A stretch of 64,000 nt of DNA from contig NZ_JANHLK010000020.1 of NCBI RefSeq assembly GCF_028682635.1, positions 1 through 64,000 of the forward strand, read 5' to 3'. The position numbers and the translations under genes are program-made. The notes below the pieces were generated by a model. It searched no databases and was not told the origin of the DNA. It worked only from the letters and a program-made list of their open reading frames with translations. Within the stretch, counting starts at the first letter, position 1; each line of letters opens with the position of its first letter. Of the stretch, positions 41,604 through 50,498 are shown piece after piece. Origin of the DNA: Pseudomonas putida. GTDB lineage: Bacteria > Pseudomonadota > Gammaproteobacteria > Pseudomonadales > Pseudomonadaceae.

Positions 41604-43117
41604 CGGCGGCCCCCCCTTGAACGCGCTGGTGGACTGGATGGCCGACTGATCTGGTGGCCGGCGGCTCGTGAGGCGCTGGGGCGCTGATAGGATGCCTGGC
41701 TGGCCCGGCCACGATTGGCTTGCATGTTGGCCTGGGACGGTGAACGCGCGCCTGCGAAGGCATTGTTGCGGGCACTGCCTCTATTGACGGCAGGTGCGGC
41801 CTGGCGTTTTTGCGTTGTCTGGCGCGCCTGTGTGCTGCCCTGTATGCGTTGATTCGCCTGATTCCTGGTTTGCTGAGTCCTCGGCTGCTGATTCTCCCGG
41901 GTGTTTCTGGCAGTGCCCTGGCTTCTGTCGGTAGTCCTCGGTCTGTCTGCACCGGCCTGCATCCGATTGCTGGCCGAAGCCCGGGACTGGGCTTCGCGCG
42001 CCCGATCACGGGCCTCCAGATTGCTGGTGGCAGGCCGTTCGATACCGGCCCTGTCCATTGAACTGCGGGCATTTTCACGCGCCTGGGCGCGCTGGGCGTT
42101 GTTGTCGCCGCGATAGGCCTGACGTTGATTGGCACCGTCCAGCTGGCGGCCGTACTGTTCACGGCTCCTGTTGTCCCGATAGGGCACGCCATTGCGATGC
42201 GCAGCGTTATGCTGCCACTTGTTCTGATTGTTGCCGATCCGGTTGTTGGCGTTGATGTTGTTGTAGCGATTGACGTCGATGTCGACGTCGTTATTGCCCC
42301 AGTCACAGTCGCCCCACAGCGCCCCGACGATCGCCACCCCGGTACCGAACGCCAGCCCGGCCATCAGCGCCTGGCCGGGGTAATAGGCGGGCGGCGGTGG
42401 ATAGTAGGCAGGAGGCGAGGCGGGGTAGGCCCAGGTGCCGTAGGTGGTTGTCGGGTTATAGGTGGGGACGTATACCACCTGCGGATCGGCGGGCTGGATG
42501 ATGATGGTTGAGCTGCTGCTGGATGGGGCCTCAGCAGGGGCTGGCGCCGCAGTCGTGGTCGCCGGTGCTGGAGCCGCTGGCGCAGCATTCTGGATCGTCA
42601 CGTTCTGATACTGGTTGCTCTGCAGGTTGCCGGCTGCCTGGGCCTGATGACGCAAGCGTTGCACCCCGTTCATGAGATCGTCGGGCTGCGCGAGGAAAGC
42701 ATCACCCAAGCGCTGGACCCAGACCGGATCCTGCCCCAGCGTCGCCAAAACCTGCGGGAAGGCAACCAGCGCCTGCACACTCGGGTCCCAGGGCTGGTTC
42801 GCCACTTGCTTGACCGCATCATCGCCCTTGGCGTCCGGGTGCGCCTTGGACCAGGTGACCGCCTCGGCGACTTCCCCGGGGTAGGTGGACGCCATCAGTA
42901 TCTGTGCCAGCAGCGGGTCCGGGTAGAGCGCAATGGGCGCCAGCATCTGGTCCAGTTGTTCCTGGGTGAATACGGGGTCTTTGGTTGGTGCCGCGACGGG
43001 TGCCGTACTGGGAGGGTTGGGCGGCGGGGTAGCGGTTGTATCCGCTGACTGCGCCATGAAGGGGGAGCCGCTCAGTAAAAGGACCGCTGACAACGCGTAG
43101 AAAAATGGAATGCGCAT
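41600..43117 (-). CDS. DUF3300 exported protein
   Basis: 505 residues. Signal peptide (about 1-22), then the DUF3300 core (about 50-270) with FTQEQLDQMLAPIALYPDPLLAQILMASTYPGEV and VVYVPTYNP. The C-terminal 220 residues are a low-complexity stretch rich in Asn, Arg, Gln and Ala (NNRIGNNQNKWQHN onward), probably unstructured and very basic. It is the first gene of the operon with DUF2950. Such tails could bind nucleic acid or cell wall polymers; this is only a guess. Confidence 0.9.
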   Translation of the reverse strand: MRIPFFYALSAVLLLSGSPFMAQSADTTATPPPNPPSTAPVAAPTKDPVFTQEQLDQMLAPIALYPDPLLAQILMASTYPGEVAEAVTWSKAHPDAKGDDAVKQVANQPWDPSVQALVAFPQVLATLGQDPVWVQRLGDAFLAQPDDLMNGVQRLRHQAQAAGNLQSNQYQNVTIQNAAPAAPAPATTTAAPAPAEAPSSSSSTIIIQPADPQVVYVPTYNPTTTYGTWAYPASPPAYYPPPPAYYPGQALMAGLAFGTGVAIVGALWGDCDWGNNDVDIDVNRYNNINANNRIGNNQNKWQHNAAHRNGVPYRDNRSREQYGRQLDGANQRQAYRGDNNAQRAQARENARSSMDRAGIERPATSNLEARDRAREAQSRASASNRMQAGADRPRTTDRSQGTARNTRENQQPRTQQTRNQANQRIQGSTQARQTTQKRQAAPAVNRGSARNNAFAGARSPSQANMQANRGRASQASYQRPSASRAAGHQISRPSSPPARSRGGRR

Positions 43118-43440
43118 CACAGCTCCCTGTGGTCAGGCAGATTTGCAATAAGTGCATCATTGCCGGGAAATGCAGGCCGCCTGAGCAGACCCCGGACCTC
43201 GGCGTCGACGCCGTGCATTGATAGTAGCAAACAAAAAAAATCTGCTCGCAATACCTTCGACTCCGAGCCCAATAGTCCCACCAAGCCAACTTTACCGGCC
43301 TGTGCTTGTGGGACCGCCGGGTGGGTACTATCGTCAAATATCACATTTGCAGTGCTGTTTTTCAGGGCGCCGGCAGCCAATTCAGCTCCCAGGCGCGAGA
43401 AGTCCTGAGCCATTCTGCCCATCCAGAAAAGGTAGCGCAT
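43118..43440. other. Divergent promoter region, nothing recognised
   Basis: 323 bases between the DUF3300 and DUF502 starts. I see no REP element, strong palindrome or small gene. An A-run (ACAAAAAAAAT) near 43230 is the only marked feature; both promoters should lie here. Confidence 0.5.
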
Positions 43441-44076
43441 ATGAACCAGGCACTGGGGTATTTCACTAAACGGGTCATTGCCGGCTTGCTGGTGATCATC
43501 CCCATCTACCTCGCCATCCTGGTCTTGCTCAAGGGCATGAAATCCCTCGGACAACTGGTCCGACCGTTTACGAAGTTGCTTCCGGAATGGCTGCCGGCCG
43601 AGCAACTCCTGTCATTGATACTGGTGTTGGTGATCTGCTTCCTGATCGGCGTGGCGCTGCGCACCCGATTGGGCGAGATAGCCCGCAAACGGGTAGAGAC
43701 GGGCGTGTTCGAACGCATTCCCGGCTATGGCTTGTTCCGCAGCCTGACCCAGCAGATAGCGGGGGACAGTCGCCAGACCGTGTGGAAACCCGCGCTGGTC
43801 GAGATCGAAGATGCCCTGGTCCCGGCGTTCATCATCGAAGTGTTCGACGACGGCCGCTACACCATCTTCGTCCCCTCGGTACCCACACCCCTGGCCGGCG
43901 CAATCTACATCCTCGAGCCGAGCCGCGTGCATCCCCTCGACGTGTCCTTCACCGATACGTTCAAAGTCATCTCCAAATGGGGCGCGGGCGCCAAGGACCT
44001 GGTGGCGGCCATGGAAAAAGCTGAAAACCGGGGTGCGCCTGGAGTGGCGGTGAACAAGATGGATGCAGTGCCTTGA
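43441..44076 (+). CDS. DUF502 membrane protein
   Basis: 211 residues. Two membrane helices (about 10-30 and 57-77) are followed by a cytoplasmic or periplasmic domain with RIPGYGLFRSLTQQIAG, IFVPSVPTPLAGAIYIL and HPLDVSFTDTFKVISKWGAG. DUF502 proteins are widespread in bacteria and plants (LIKE COV proteins) with unclear function. ATG at 43441 is chosen; an upstream reading frame has no domain support. Confidence 0.9.
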   Translation: MNQALGYFTKRVIAGLLVIIPIYLAILVLLKGMKSLGQLVRPFTKLLPEWLPAEQLLSLILVLVICFLIGVALRTRLGEIARKRVETGVFERIPGYGLFRSLTQQIAGDSRQTVWKPALVEIEDALVPAFIIEVFDDGRYTIFVPSVPTPLAGAIYILEPSRVHPLDVSFTDTFKVISKWGAGAKDLVAAMEKAENRGAPGVAVNKMDAVP

Positions 44077-44101
44077 TAGACAGGTGAAACGCAGTGAACA
44101 C

Positions 44102-44133
44102 GAAAAAGCCCGGCTGATCAGGCCGGGCTTTTT
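44102..44133. terminator. Terminator shared with the repeat-gene duplication
   Basis: AAAAAGCCCGGC and GCCGGGCTTTTT around TGATCAG. The core is identical to 32660-32690. It lies between the convergent DUF502 and repeat genes. Confidence 0.9.
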
Positions 44134-44160
44134 GTTGGGTACTGCGGTGTAGCGATGGGG

Positions 44161-44601
44161 TCAGGCGACGGTGTTGCCTTGCAGGCGGTCAGAGCCATCG
44201 GCGGCGACGGTGTTGCCTTGCAGGCGGTCGGAGCCATCGGCGGCGACGGTGTTGCCTTGCAGGCGGTCGGAGCCATCGGCGGCGACGGTGTTGCCTTGCA
44301 GGCGGTCGGAGCCATCGGCGGCGACGGTGTTGCCTTGCAGGCGGTCGGACCCATCGGCGGCGACGGTGTTGCCTTGCAGACGGTCGGAGCCATCGGCAGC
44401 GACGGTGTTGCCTTGCAGACGATCCGAGCCATCGGCAGCGACGCGATTTTCGATCAGGCGGTCAGAACCACCCTCAGCCACTCGGCTTTCAATCAGGCGA
44501 TCCGAGCCACCTTCAGCGACAACAGGCTGAACGGAGGTAGCGGCAAAAGCGTTAACTGCAAAAACCGAGAAAGCGATGCTGAGGAGGGTTTGGCGTTTCA
44601 T
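44161..44601 (-). CDS. Secreted 13-residue-repeat protein B
   Basis: 146 residues: the same signal peptide as protein A (MKRQTLLSIAF...), then nine 13-residue repeats (two of VAEGGSDRLIES/N R, seven of VAADGSDRLQGNT) and TVA. It differs from the copy at 32715 by one repeat fewer. The start at 44601 matches that of protein A. About 100 bases upstream and the terminator downstream are also shared, so the whole transcription unit was duplicated. Confidence 0.85.
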   Translation of the reverse strand: MKRQTLLSIAFSVFAVNAFAATSVQPVVAEGGSDRLIESRVAEGGSDRLIENRVAADGSDRLQGNTVAADGSDRLQGNTVAADGSDRLQGNTVAADGSDRLQGNTVAADGSDRLQGNTVAADGSDRLQGNTVAADGSDRLQGNTVA

Positions 44602-44803
44602 GATCGTGTACTCCGGGGTGTTGTTGGTTGGTATGGAGGTGATGTTACGCCGCGGAGTTTTTAAGAGAACTTCATTGAGGTGATTGTGAACATCGATGGG
44701 ATTGATAGGGCCAGAGGCCCACCCCTGGTGGGCGTGATGATCCATGTAATGCGTCGAAGTGAAAAAGATCTGTCCTCGGCACAAATGTCAGTGAAGACCC
44801 AAT

Positions 44804-44896
44804 CCTGTAGGAGCCGGCTTGCTGGCGATTGCGGATTGTCAGGCGAAGACTTGGTCGACTGTACCTGCGCTATCGCCAGCAAGCCGGCTCCTACAG
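44804..44896. repeat. REP pair in the 364-base spacer 44602-44965
   Basis: CCTGTAGGAGCCGGCTTGCT and inverted AGCAAGCCGGCTCCTACAG. The spacer also holds the duplicated promoter region of the repeat gene (44602 to about 44706) and otherwise nothing recognised. Confidence 0.88.
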
Positions 44897-44965
44897 ATCT
44901 GCTTAAGTCCCCAGCGTCCGTTTTTATTCACGCCGCTGATTAAAGGGGCATCCAATCCCTGAGAA

Positions 44966-45286
44966 TCAGGTCTCGGGCAATTGCGCCGACCAGTGTTTCA
45001 TCTCCTCGGCAATAAAATGCTTCACCAGATCGCTATACATCTTTTCGATCGCATCCGGGCTCAGGCCTTCTGCCTCAGCCCACTCCCGACGAGTTACCAG
45101 CATCGAATCGAAACGCTCCCGGGCACGCACCGAAGCCGCAGAGGTCTTGAATTTCGAAGCCGCCAGCACGTACTGAAAACGCCGGCCAAGCAGCTTGATA
45201 ACGGCCTGGTCGAGGGCATCGATCTCGCGTCTGATGTCCTCCATTCCTGTGCATTCTGCAGGTTGCAATGGGTTGGAAACTTCCAT
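44966..45286 (-). CDS. PchB-like isochorismate-pyruvate lyase / chorismate mutase
   Basis: 106 residues of the AroQ fold. ECTGMEDIRREIDALDQAVIKLLGRRFQYVLAASKFK, in blocks, matches the N-terminal half of PchB, and ERFDSMLVTRREWAEAEGL and LVKHFIAEEMKHW match the rest. PchB makes salicylate from isochorismate for pyochelin-type siderophores. No isochorismate synthase or siderophore gene is adjacent, so this is an orphan with uncertain use. ATG at 45286 (MEVSNPLQ) is preferred. Confidence 0.85.
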   Translation of the reverse strand: MEVSNPLQPAECTGMEDIRREIDALDQAVIKLLGRRFQYVLAASKFKTSAASVRARERFDSMLVTRREWAEAEGLSPDAIEKMYSDLVKHFIAEEMKHWSAQLPET

Positions 45287-45308
45287 GTAGGTAACTCCGT
45301 CATGCCAA

Positions 45309-45406
45309 TGTAGGAGCGAGCTCGCTCGCGAAAAATCCAAAGATGTCGCAAGTATCCGGTCACGTAATATCGTTCACGATCTTTTCGCGAGCAAGCTTGC
45401 TCCTAC
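45309..45406. repeat. REP pair (BIME)
   Basis: TGTAGGAGCGAGCTCGCTCG and inverted CGAGCAAGCTTGCTCCTAC. The outer arm supplies the stop codon (TAG) of the GFA gene at 45403, so the element abuts or trims that gene's end. Confidence 0.85.
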
Positions 45407-45837
45407 TCATCCACGCTAACACCCGATCCCCCCAGTTCTTTCGGCACATCCTTGAACTTGGGCAGACCATCTTTAATGGGCAGCACCGACTCCTGATAAT
45501 GGACATGCACCCCTGGCGAATACTCAAGATCCGGGATGACCGCGGCATACACATCGATCAGCCCCATCCCCGGATGCTCGGTGAAGAGGTGCCCGCCGCA
45601 CGTCCTGCACCACTTGCGGTAACTCTGTGGTGTCTTGTTGTAGGTGCCAATGTTGTCAGCCCCCTGAGTCACGTGCACCGCCTCGGGCTTCCACAAGGTG
45701 AAGGCATTGACCGGCCCGGCTGACCAATGCCGGCACGACTCGCAATGGCAATAGCCCATCCCGGCCGGCTCTCCGCTGACGGTGAACTGGACTGCGCCGC
45801 AAAAACAACTGCCTTTGTACGTCCGTTCATTGTTCAT
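45403..45837 (-). CDS. GFA-family zinc protein
   Basis: 144 residues. Zinc-binding Cys sets are SCFCGAVQF, YCHCESCRHW and WCRTCGGHLF, the pattern of GFA (glutathione-dependent formaldehyde-activating) and CENP-V-like folds. Substrate binding in most members is unproven. The stop codon lies in a REP arm. It sits 55 bases downstream of the nitrilase on the same strand and could be co-transcribed. Confidence 0.88.
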   Translation of the reverse strand: MNNERTYKGSCFCGAVQFTVSGEPAGMGYCHCESCRHWSAGPVNAFTLWKPEAVHVTQGADNIGTYNKTPQSYRKWCRTCGGHLFTEHPGMGLIDVYAAVIPDLEYSPGVHVHYQESVLPIKDGLPKFKDVPKELGGSGVSVDE

Positions 45838-45892
45838 GGCATGACTCCTTGATCAGTGGTCAGGCGAGCGCTCGCCTGAATGTTGCCTGCCT

Positions 45893-46834
45893 TTACCTGT
45901 CGATGTAGTGAACCGAGGTCGCCGGCGTACGCCGCACCTGCAGCTCGAAAATATCCGGGCGCGCATAGTGCCCGGTGACGTCGAGCGCCCGCCGTGCTGG
46001 CGCCACGAGTGAGACGTCGATGTCCGCATACAGGATGCCTGCCTCGCGGTGTAGTGGACCGGCCACGATCCGGCCTTGCGGGTTGACCACCACCGAGTCG
46101 CCGTCGTTGATCCACTCGTCCGGATCGGCAAACAGTTGCGCACGCGCCGGAAAGTCATCGGGAATGTCGCTGCCACGCAGCGCACTGCCACTGCCGAGCA
46201 CCCAGCAACGGCCTTCGAGTGCAATGTGACGCATCGTGCTGATCCAGCCCTCGCCGGTGTCGTAGGTGGGGGCGACGTAGATTTCCACCCCTTGGGCATA
46301 CAGCGCATAGCGAGCCAGCGGCATGTAGTTTTCCCAGCAGATGAGCGCACCCACGCGACCGACCGGTGTATCGACCGCACGCAAGCCGGACGCATCGCCG
46401 AAGCCATGCACCATGCGCTCGGGATTGGTCGGCATCAGCTTGCGGTGGCGGTTGAGCACGGCGCCGCTCGCGCCGATAACGACTACGCTGTTATAGAGCG
46501 TGCCGCCGCCATTGCACCGGTCGCATTCATTGATGCCGCACACGATCGTCACGGCGTGGACCCTGGCAGCCTCGCACAATTGGCACAGATCACCGTGGGT
46601 GATATCGACGGCGTTGGCCAGCAGCCGCGTGTGCAACTGACCTACTACAGCACCGTCCTTTCCCGCCGCCAGCCGCCAGATCCATGACGGGTAACCTGGA
46701 ATGTACGATTCGGGCAAAACGATCAGCGAGGCGCCCGCTGCCGCAGCCTCGGCGACCGATTGCACGGCCCGGGCGATCGTCGCGCTGCGATCGAGCAGCA
46801 CGGGCGGGCGCTGAATGATGGCGATCCTGGTCAT
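45893..46834 (-). CDS. Nitrilase-family carbon-nitrogen hydrolase
   Basis: 313 residues. The catalytic triad is visible: Glu 42 in LPESYIPGYP, Lys 132 in HRKLMPTNPER and Cys 166 in ICWENYMPLAR. The ICWENYMPLAR and YVAPTYDTGEGW phrases are typical of true nitrilases, which turn nitriles into acids and ammonia. It is divergent from an HxlR regulator at 46941, its likely controller. Confidence 0.9.
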   Translation of the reverse strand: MTRIAIIQRPPVLLDRSATIARAVQSVAEAAAAGASLIVLPESYIPGYPSWIWRLAAGKDGAVVGQLHTRLLANAVDITHGDLCQLCEAARVHAVTIVCGINECDRCNGGGTLYNSVVVIGASGAVLNRHRKLMPTNPERMVHGFGDASGLRAVDTPVGRVGALICWENYMPLARYALYAQGVEIYVAPTYDTGEGWISTMRHIALEGRCWVLGSGSALRGSDIPDDFPARAQLFADPDEWINDGDSVVVNPQGRIVAGPLHREAGILYADIDVSLVAPARRALDVTGHYARPDIFELQVRRTPATSVHYIDR

Positions 46835-46940
46835 GGCGTTCTCCTGGGACGGTTGGCTGTTAGGAGACTTGAGCGTGCGCGTGGCGAAGTCGCGCGGCTA
46901 GTTCAGAATCTGAAGCGTTGCAGCAGCGGGAGGGCAGGCG

Positions 46941-47624
46941 ATGGACGAAAGCTACGGTCAGTTCTGCACGGTCGCGCGCGGTGCCGAAGCACTGTGCGAG
47001 CGCTGGACACCCTTGGTCGTGCGCGAACTGCTGTGCGGCAGCAAACGCTTCAATGAACTGCACCGCGGCGTACCCCGGATGTCCACCAACCTGCTGGCGC
47101 AGCGGCTGCGCCATCTGGAAGAGATCGGCGTGGTGCATCGCACGGCGGTTGGCAAAGTCTGGGAGTACAGCCTGACCGAAGCGGGTGAGGAACTGCGCCC
47201 GATCATCATGGCGCTGGGGCATTGGGGCGCGCGCTGGATCGGCAGTCGCCTGCGCGACGACCAACTCGACGCGGGCCTGCTCATGTGGGACGTGCGCCGG
47301 TTCGTGCACATCGAGACGTTCCCGTCCCGGCCGGTGATCATCCAGTTCAAGTTTCGCGACGCGCGACCCGGTGAGCAGCAATGGTGGCTGGTGGTCGAAG
47401 AGGGTGTGGCGGACCTGTGCCGCGACGACCCCGGACGCGAATTGACGCTCGTCGTCGACTCCAGCGTGCGCGCGTTGACCGAAGTGTGGGCGGGCGACCG
47501 TACACCTAAGGAAGTGCTCCAGTCGCAAGAGCTGCGGGTAGACGGCGCGGCGCAGGATGCGCAAAGCCTATGGCGCTGGCTGGGTACGAGTGCGTTTGCT
47601 GGTACCCGGAGTGCTGCGCGCTAG
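46941..47624 (+). CDS. HxlR-family transcriptional regulator
   Basis: 227 residues. The winged helix (CTVARGAEALCERWTPLVVRELLCGSKRFNELHRGVPRMSTNLLAQRLRHLEEIGVV in blocks) fills the first 80 residues. An extra C-terminal domain of about 120 residues resembles SCP2/sterol-carrier-like parts seen in some HxlR proteins. It is divergent from the nitrilase across about 106 bases and probably regulates it. Confidence 0.9.
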   Translation: MDESYGQFCTVARGAEALCERWTPLVVRELLCGSKRFNELHRGVPRMSTNLLAQRLRHLEEIGVVHRTAVGKVWEYSLTEAGEELRPIIMALGHWGARWIGSRLRDDQLDAGLLMWDVRRFVHIETFPSRPVIIQFKFRDARPGEQQWWLVVEEGVADLCRDDPGRELTLVVDSSVRALTEVWAGDRTPKEVLQSQELRVDGAAQDAQSLWRWLGTSAFAGTRSAAR

Positions 47625-47665
47625 CTCTGGAGCTGCCATCGTGAAGCGTAAGCGGTCGATGAATT

Positions 47666-48859
47666 CTACTGAAACCGTCGATGCAAATCCGGAAAAATAT
47701 CCTGGGCAAACCACGCAGGCAGTCCGGGTGTGACGATTCGCGATTTGGGCGTTCGGCTTTCCACCAGGCCGACTTTGATCAGTCGCGACAGCTCATCGAT
47801 TGCCGGGCGTGGTGTCAGGCCGGTGAATGTCTTTATTTCGTTGCGCGGCAGGCTACCTTGGGTGATCAGCGCAATAATCGCTGGCGCACTTTCCGGGCGA
47901 ATGCCTTGCTGTAGAAGTTTCTCGTTGAAGCGAAACGCACGTATCACGCGCTCTCGCAGCTTGGACGGGTCTACCGCTGCGGTCATGTAATCCACCTGAT
48001 CGTGACAAACCTGCAGCATGAACTCGATAAATTCGAAGTAGCGTCGCTGAGATAACTGGCCTCGTCCGTCCAAATCGCCTTCTCGTGGTCGGTCGGCCAT
48101 GGTCAAGGCACTGTAGTAATCCTGATGCTGTCGTGCGAGTCCGCGAGACAGCGACCAGAGTGTCGGCTCCAGCCCCAGTTGCACCAACTGCAAATGAGTG
48201 ATCAACCGGGCAACCCGACCATTTCCGTCAGCAAAGGGGTGAACCCATGCGAGACGATGATGGTAGGCAAGCGAAGAAACAAGCTGACGACGCGGGTCGG
48301 TCTGCCGGCCAAAGCCTGCCTGGAGATGTCGCAGCATCCCGTCAACTGTAGAAGCGTGCGGTGCATCATGATTGCCCACAACAACGTTCTGGCCTGTGAT
48401 CGACCGGAGTGCGCCGGGCTGCATTACTGAGCCATCGGACAGCGTGCGTTCTGCATCACTGGCACCGCGAAAAAGCCGATCATGTGCAGTGCTTATCAGC
48501 TCAGGGGCAAACATGGCGCTCCAGGGAAACGGTCCACGCTGGCTTAACGTCCGTTCGAACAAAGCCTGGACCGCCATCTGCTCAACCGCCAGGCTTTTAA
48601 GCCGCTTGCGATCCTTGACCGGGGCTGCCTGCGCTTTCTGCATATCGGCAGGCTCGGTGTACTGCCCTTCGATCAGGTTCGAATAGTACGTATTGGTGAT
48701 TTGCAGGAGACGGCGAAGGCGTGCGGCGGTTTCAGGCGGTAAGCGTCCAGCAAGAAATTGCGTCTTTCTGGGCAGCGCATCCGCAAGGGCGATGATCGAT
48801 GGGGGCAACGCATCGGGAAGTATCGGATCGAGCCAGGATTTTGATGTGATCAGGGACAT
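47666..48859 (-). CDS. Fic-domain protein with winged-helix tail
   Basis: 397 residues. The Fic active motif is HPFADGNGRVAR (His 207), which transfers AMP from ATP to target hydroxyls. An N-terminal inhibitory motif SNLIEG (about 60-65) fits the S/TxxxE(G/N) rule, so this is a self-restrained class II Fic enzyme. The C-terminal part (IIALITQGSLPRNEIKTFTGLTPRPAIDELSRLIKVGLVE) looks like a winged helix, which might bind its own promoter repeats. ATG at 48859 is preferred. It is not paired with an antitoxin gene. Confidence 0.9.
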   Translation of the reverse strand: MSLITSKSWLDPILPDALPPSIIALADALPRKTQFLAGRLPPETAARLRRLLQITNTYYSNLIEGQYTEPADMQKAQAAPVKDRKRLKSLAVEQMAVQALFERTLSQRGPFPWSAMFAPELISTAHDRLFRGASDAERTLSDGSVMQPGALRSITGQNVVVGNHDAPHASTVDGMLRHLQAGFGRQTDPRRQLVSSLAYHHRLAWVHPFADGNGRVARLITHLQLVQLGLEPTLWSLSRGLARQHQDYYSALTMADRPREGDLDGRGQLSQRRYFEFIEFMLQVCHDQVDYMTAAVDPSKLRERVIRAFRFNEKLLQQGIRPESAPAIIALITQGSLPRNEIKTFTGLTPRPAIDELSRLIKVGLVESRTPKSRIVTPGLPAWFAQDIFPDLHRRFQ

Positions 48860-48884
48860 AGCGGTTTGCACTGCGTGAAAAGAC

Positions 48885-48992
48885 TTCACATTTTATTTCA
48901 CATAGTTGACCGCTTAACAAGCGCTAAATTATTGGGTTTTTGGCTGTTTTCATCCGCTTTGAGAGAAATAATCTTCACATTTTATTTCGCAT
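48885..48992. promoter_or_regulatory. Two direct repeats upstream of the Fic gene
   Basis: TTCACATTTTATTTCACAT (48885-48903) and TTCACATTTTATTTCGCAT (48974-48992) differ by one base and are 89 bases apart. Each holds two TTCACA-like half sites 12 bases apart, about one helical turn. They are probable operator sites for a regulator of the Fic gene, perhaps Fic itself. Confidence 0.6.
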
Positions 48993-49012
48993 TATTTTTG
49001 TGTGGCTTCTGC

Positions 49013-49040
49013 AAAACGGGCGCCCTTGCGAGGCGCCTGC
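49013..49040 (-). terminator. Terminator of gltS
   Basis: On the minus strand GGCGCC pairs with GGCGCC around TCGCAAG and is followed by CGTTTTGC, about 20 bases after the gltS stop. Confidence 0.6.
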
Positions 49041-49060
49041 CATTTGTGGAGCTTCACCCG

Positions 49061-50275
49061 CTACAGACCACTGAACATCCCAATGATCACGGCATTAACC
49101 AGATCAATGAAAAACCCACACACCAGCGGCACGATAAGAAACGCCTGGTGCGCCGCACCATACTTCTGGGTCACGGTGGTCATATTGACGATGGCGGTCG
49201 CGGTAGAACCGAGCGCAATCCCGCCAAAGCCTGAAGCGATCACGCTGGCTTCATAGTTGCGACCCATGAAACGAAACACCACAAAATACGTATAGAGCAC
49301 CGTCAACAGAATCTGCAGGGTCAACGCACAAGCAATGAACAGCAACGCGCCGCTGAGCTGCCACAACTGCAAGCCCATCAGCGCCATGGTCAAAAACATG
49401 CCCAGGCAGACGTCGGAAATCAGCGCGAGGCCCTGGCTGGCACCGCTCCAGGACTTCAGGCGCTGCTCGCCAATAAGTGCCCGAACAAGGTGGTGAATGA
49501 CGATACCGGCGAACAGGCAACTGACGAACTTGGGCAGGGTGATCCCGCTGTCGACCAGCACCAGGTTGAGCCCATAACCGAGCATCAAGGTCAGGTTGAG
49601 CCACATCCACGCCCAGAGCACGTCGTAGTAGTCCAGCGGCTTGCTCTGCTGTTGCTCGAGAATGCCGACTTCCAGCCCCGCATCCCGGGACGGCGTGAGT
49701 TGATGGCGGCGGATCAACCGGTTGGCGATAGGGCCGCCGATCACACAGGCGGCAATCAGGCCGACGGTGTTGCTGGCGATCCCCAATTCGTGCGCGTTCT
49801 GGATGCCCAGCTTTTCGACGAACAGCGGTGCCCAGGCCAGGCTAGTGCCAATCCCACCGGTGAGGGAGATGGAACCCACCATCAGGCCTGCCTTGGGATC
49901 AAGCCCGAAGACCTCGGCCATGCCCATGCCCAGCGCGTTTTGCAGGAAGATGAACACGGTGGCGAGCACCAGCAGGATCATCAGCGGCCACCCACCCTTG
50001 ATCAACTGGCGCATGTCCGACTTCAAGCCGATGCCGGCAAAGAAGTACAGCAGCATGGTGTCGCGAACTTGCAGGTCAAATTCGACCTGGATGTTGAGAC
50101 CGAAGTACAAAACGCTGGTGACCGCCGCACAGACAAAACCGCCGACCACCGATTCGGGAATGCAGTATTGGCGCAGCAAGGTGCTGTGCTGGACCAGCGT
50201 CTTGCCCAGGAAGAGCAGCAGGATAGCGAGCGTGAAGCTCACCAGGCCATGAACAGCAAAGAGTTGGGCGGTCAT
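49061..50275 (-). CDS. gltS: Sodium/glutamate symporter
   Basis: 404 residues, about ten membrane helices. GltS blocks include IPESVVGGFV, GSISLTGGIGTSLAWAP and SVIASGFGGIALGSTATAIVNM. It imports glutamate with sodium across the inner membrane. Monocistronic. The start ATG is at 50275. Confidence 0.93.
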   Translation of the reverse strand: MTAQLFAVHGLVSFTLAILLLFLGKTLVQHSTLLRQYCIPESVVGGFVCAAVTSVLYFGLNIQVEFDLQVRDTMLLYFFAGIGLKSDMRQLIKGGWPLMILLVLATVFIFLQNALGMGMAEVFGLDPKAGLMVGSISLTGGIGTSLAWAPLFVEKLGIQNAHELGIASNTVGLIAACVIGGPIANRLIRRHQLTPSRDAGLEVGILEQQQSKPLDYYDVLWAWMWLNLTLMLGYGLNLVLVDSGITLPKFVSCLFAGIVIHHLVRALIGEQRLKSWSGASQGLALISDVCLGMFLTMALMGLQLWQLSGALLFIACALTLQILLTVLYTYFVVFRFMGRNYEASVIASGFGGIALGSTATAIVNMTTVTQKYGAAHQAFLIVPLVCGFFIDLVNAVIIGMFSGL

Positions 50276-50498
50276 CTATAGCCTATTGAAAAACCTGAAA
50301 AAAATATTATCCAGAGCTAATCGCACTGGTTTCAGACCTGAGTCAATGAAAGTGCAGATCGTGGATCAGGCCGGACTCGGCTAAGGTAGTGCTGGCGAAC
50401 ATCCCTGTCGTTGACCGTGTGCCGGAGTGAGTCAAGCAGCTGATCCCGGAACACGCAAACAACGCGATGGGGACCTGTATTCATTCCTGGAGCCTGGC

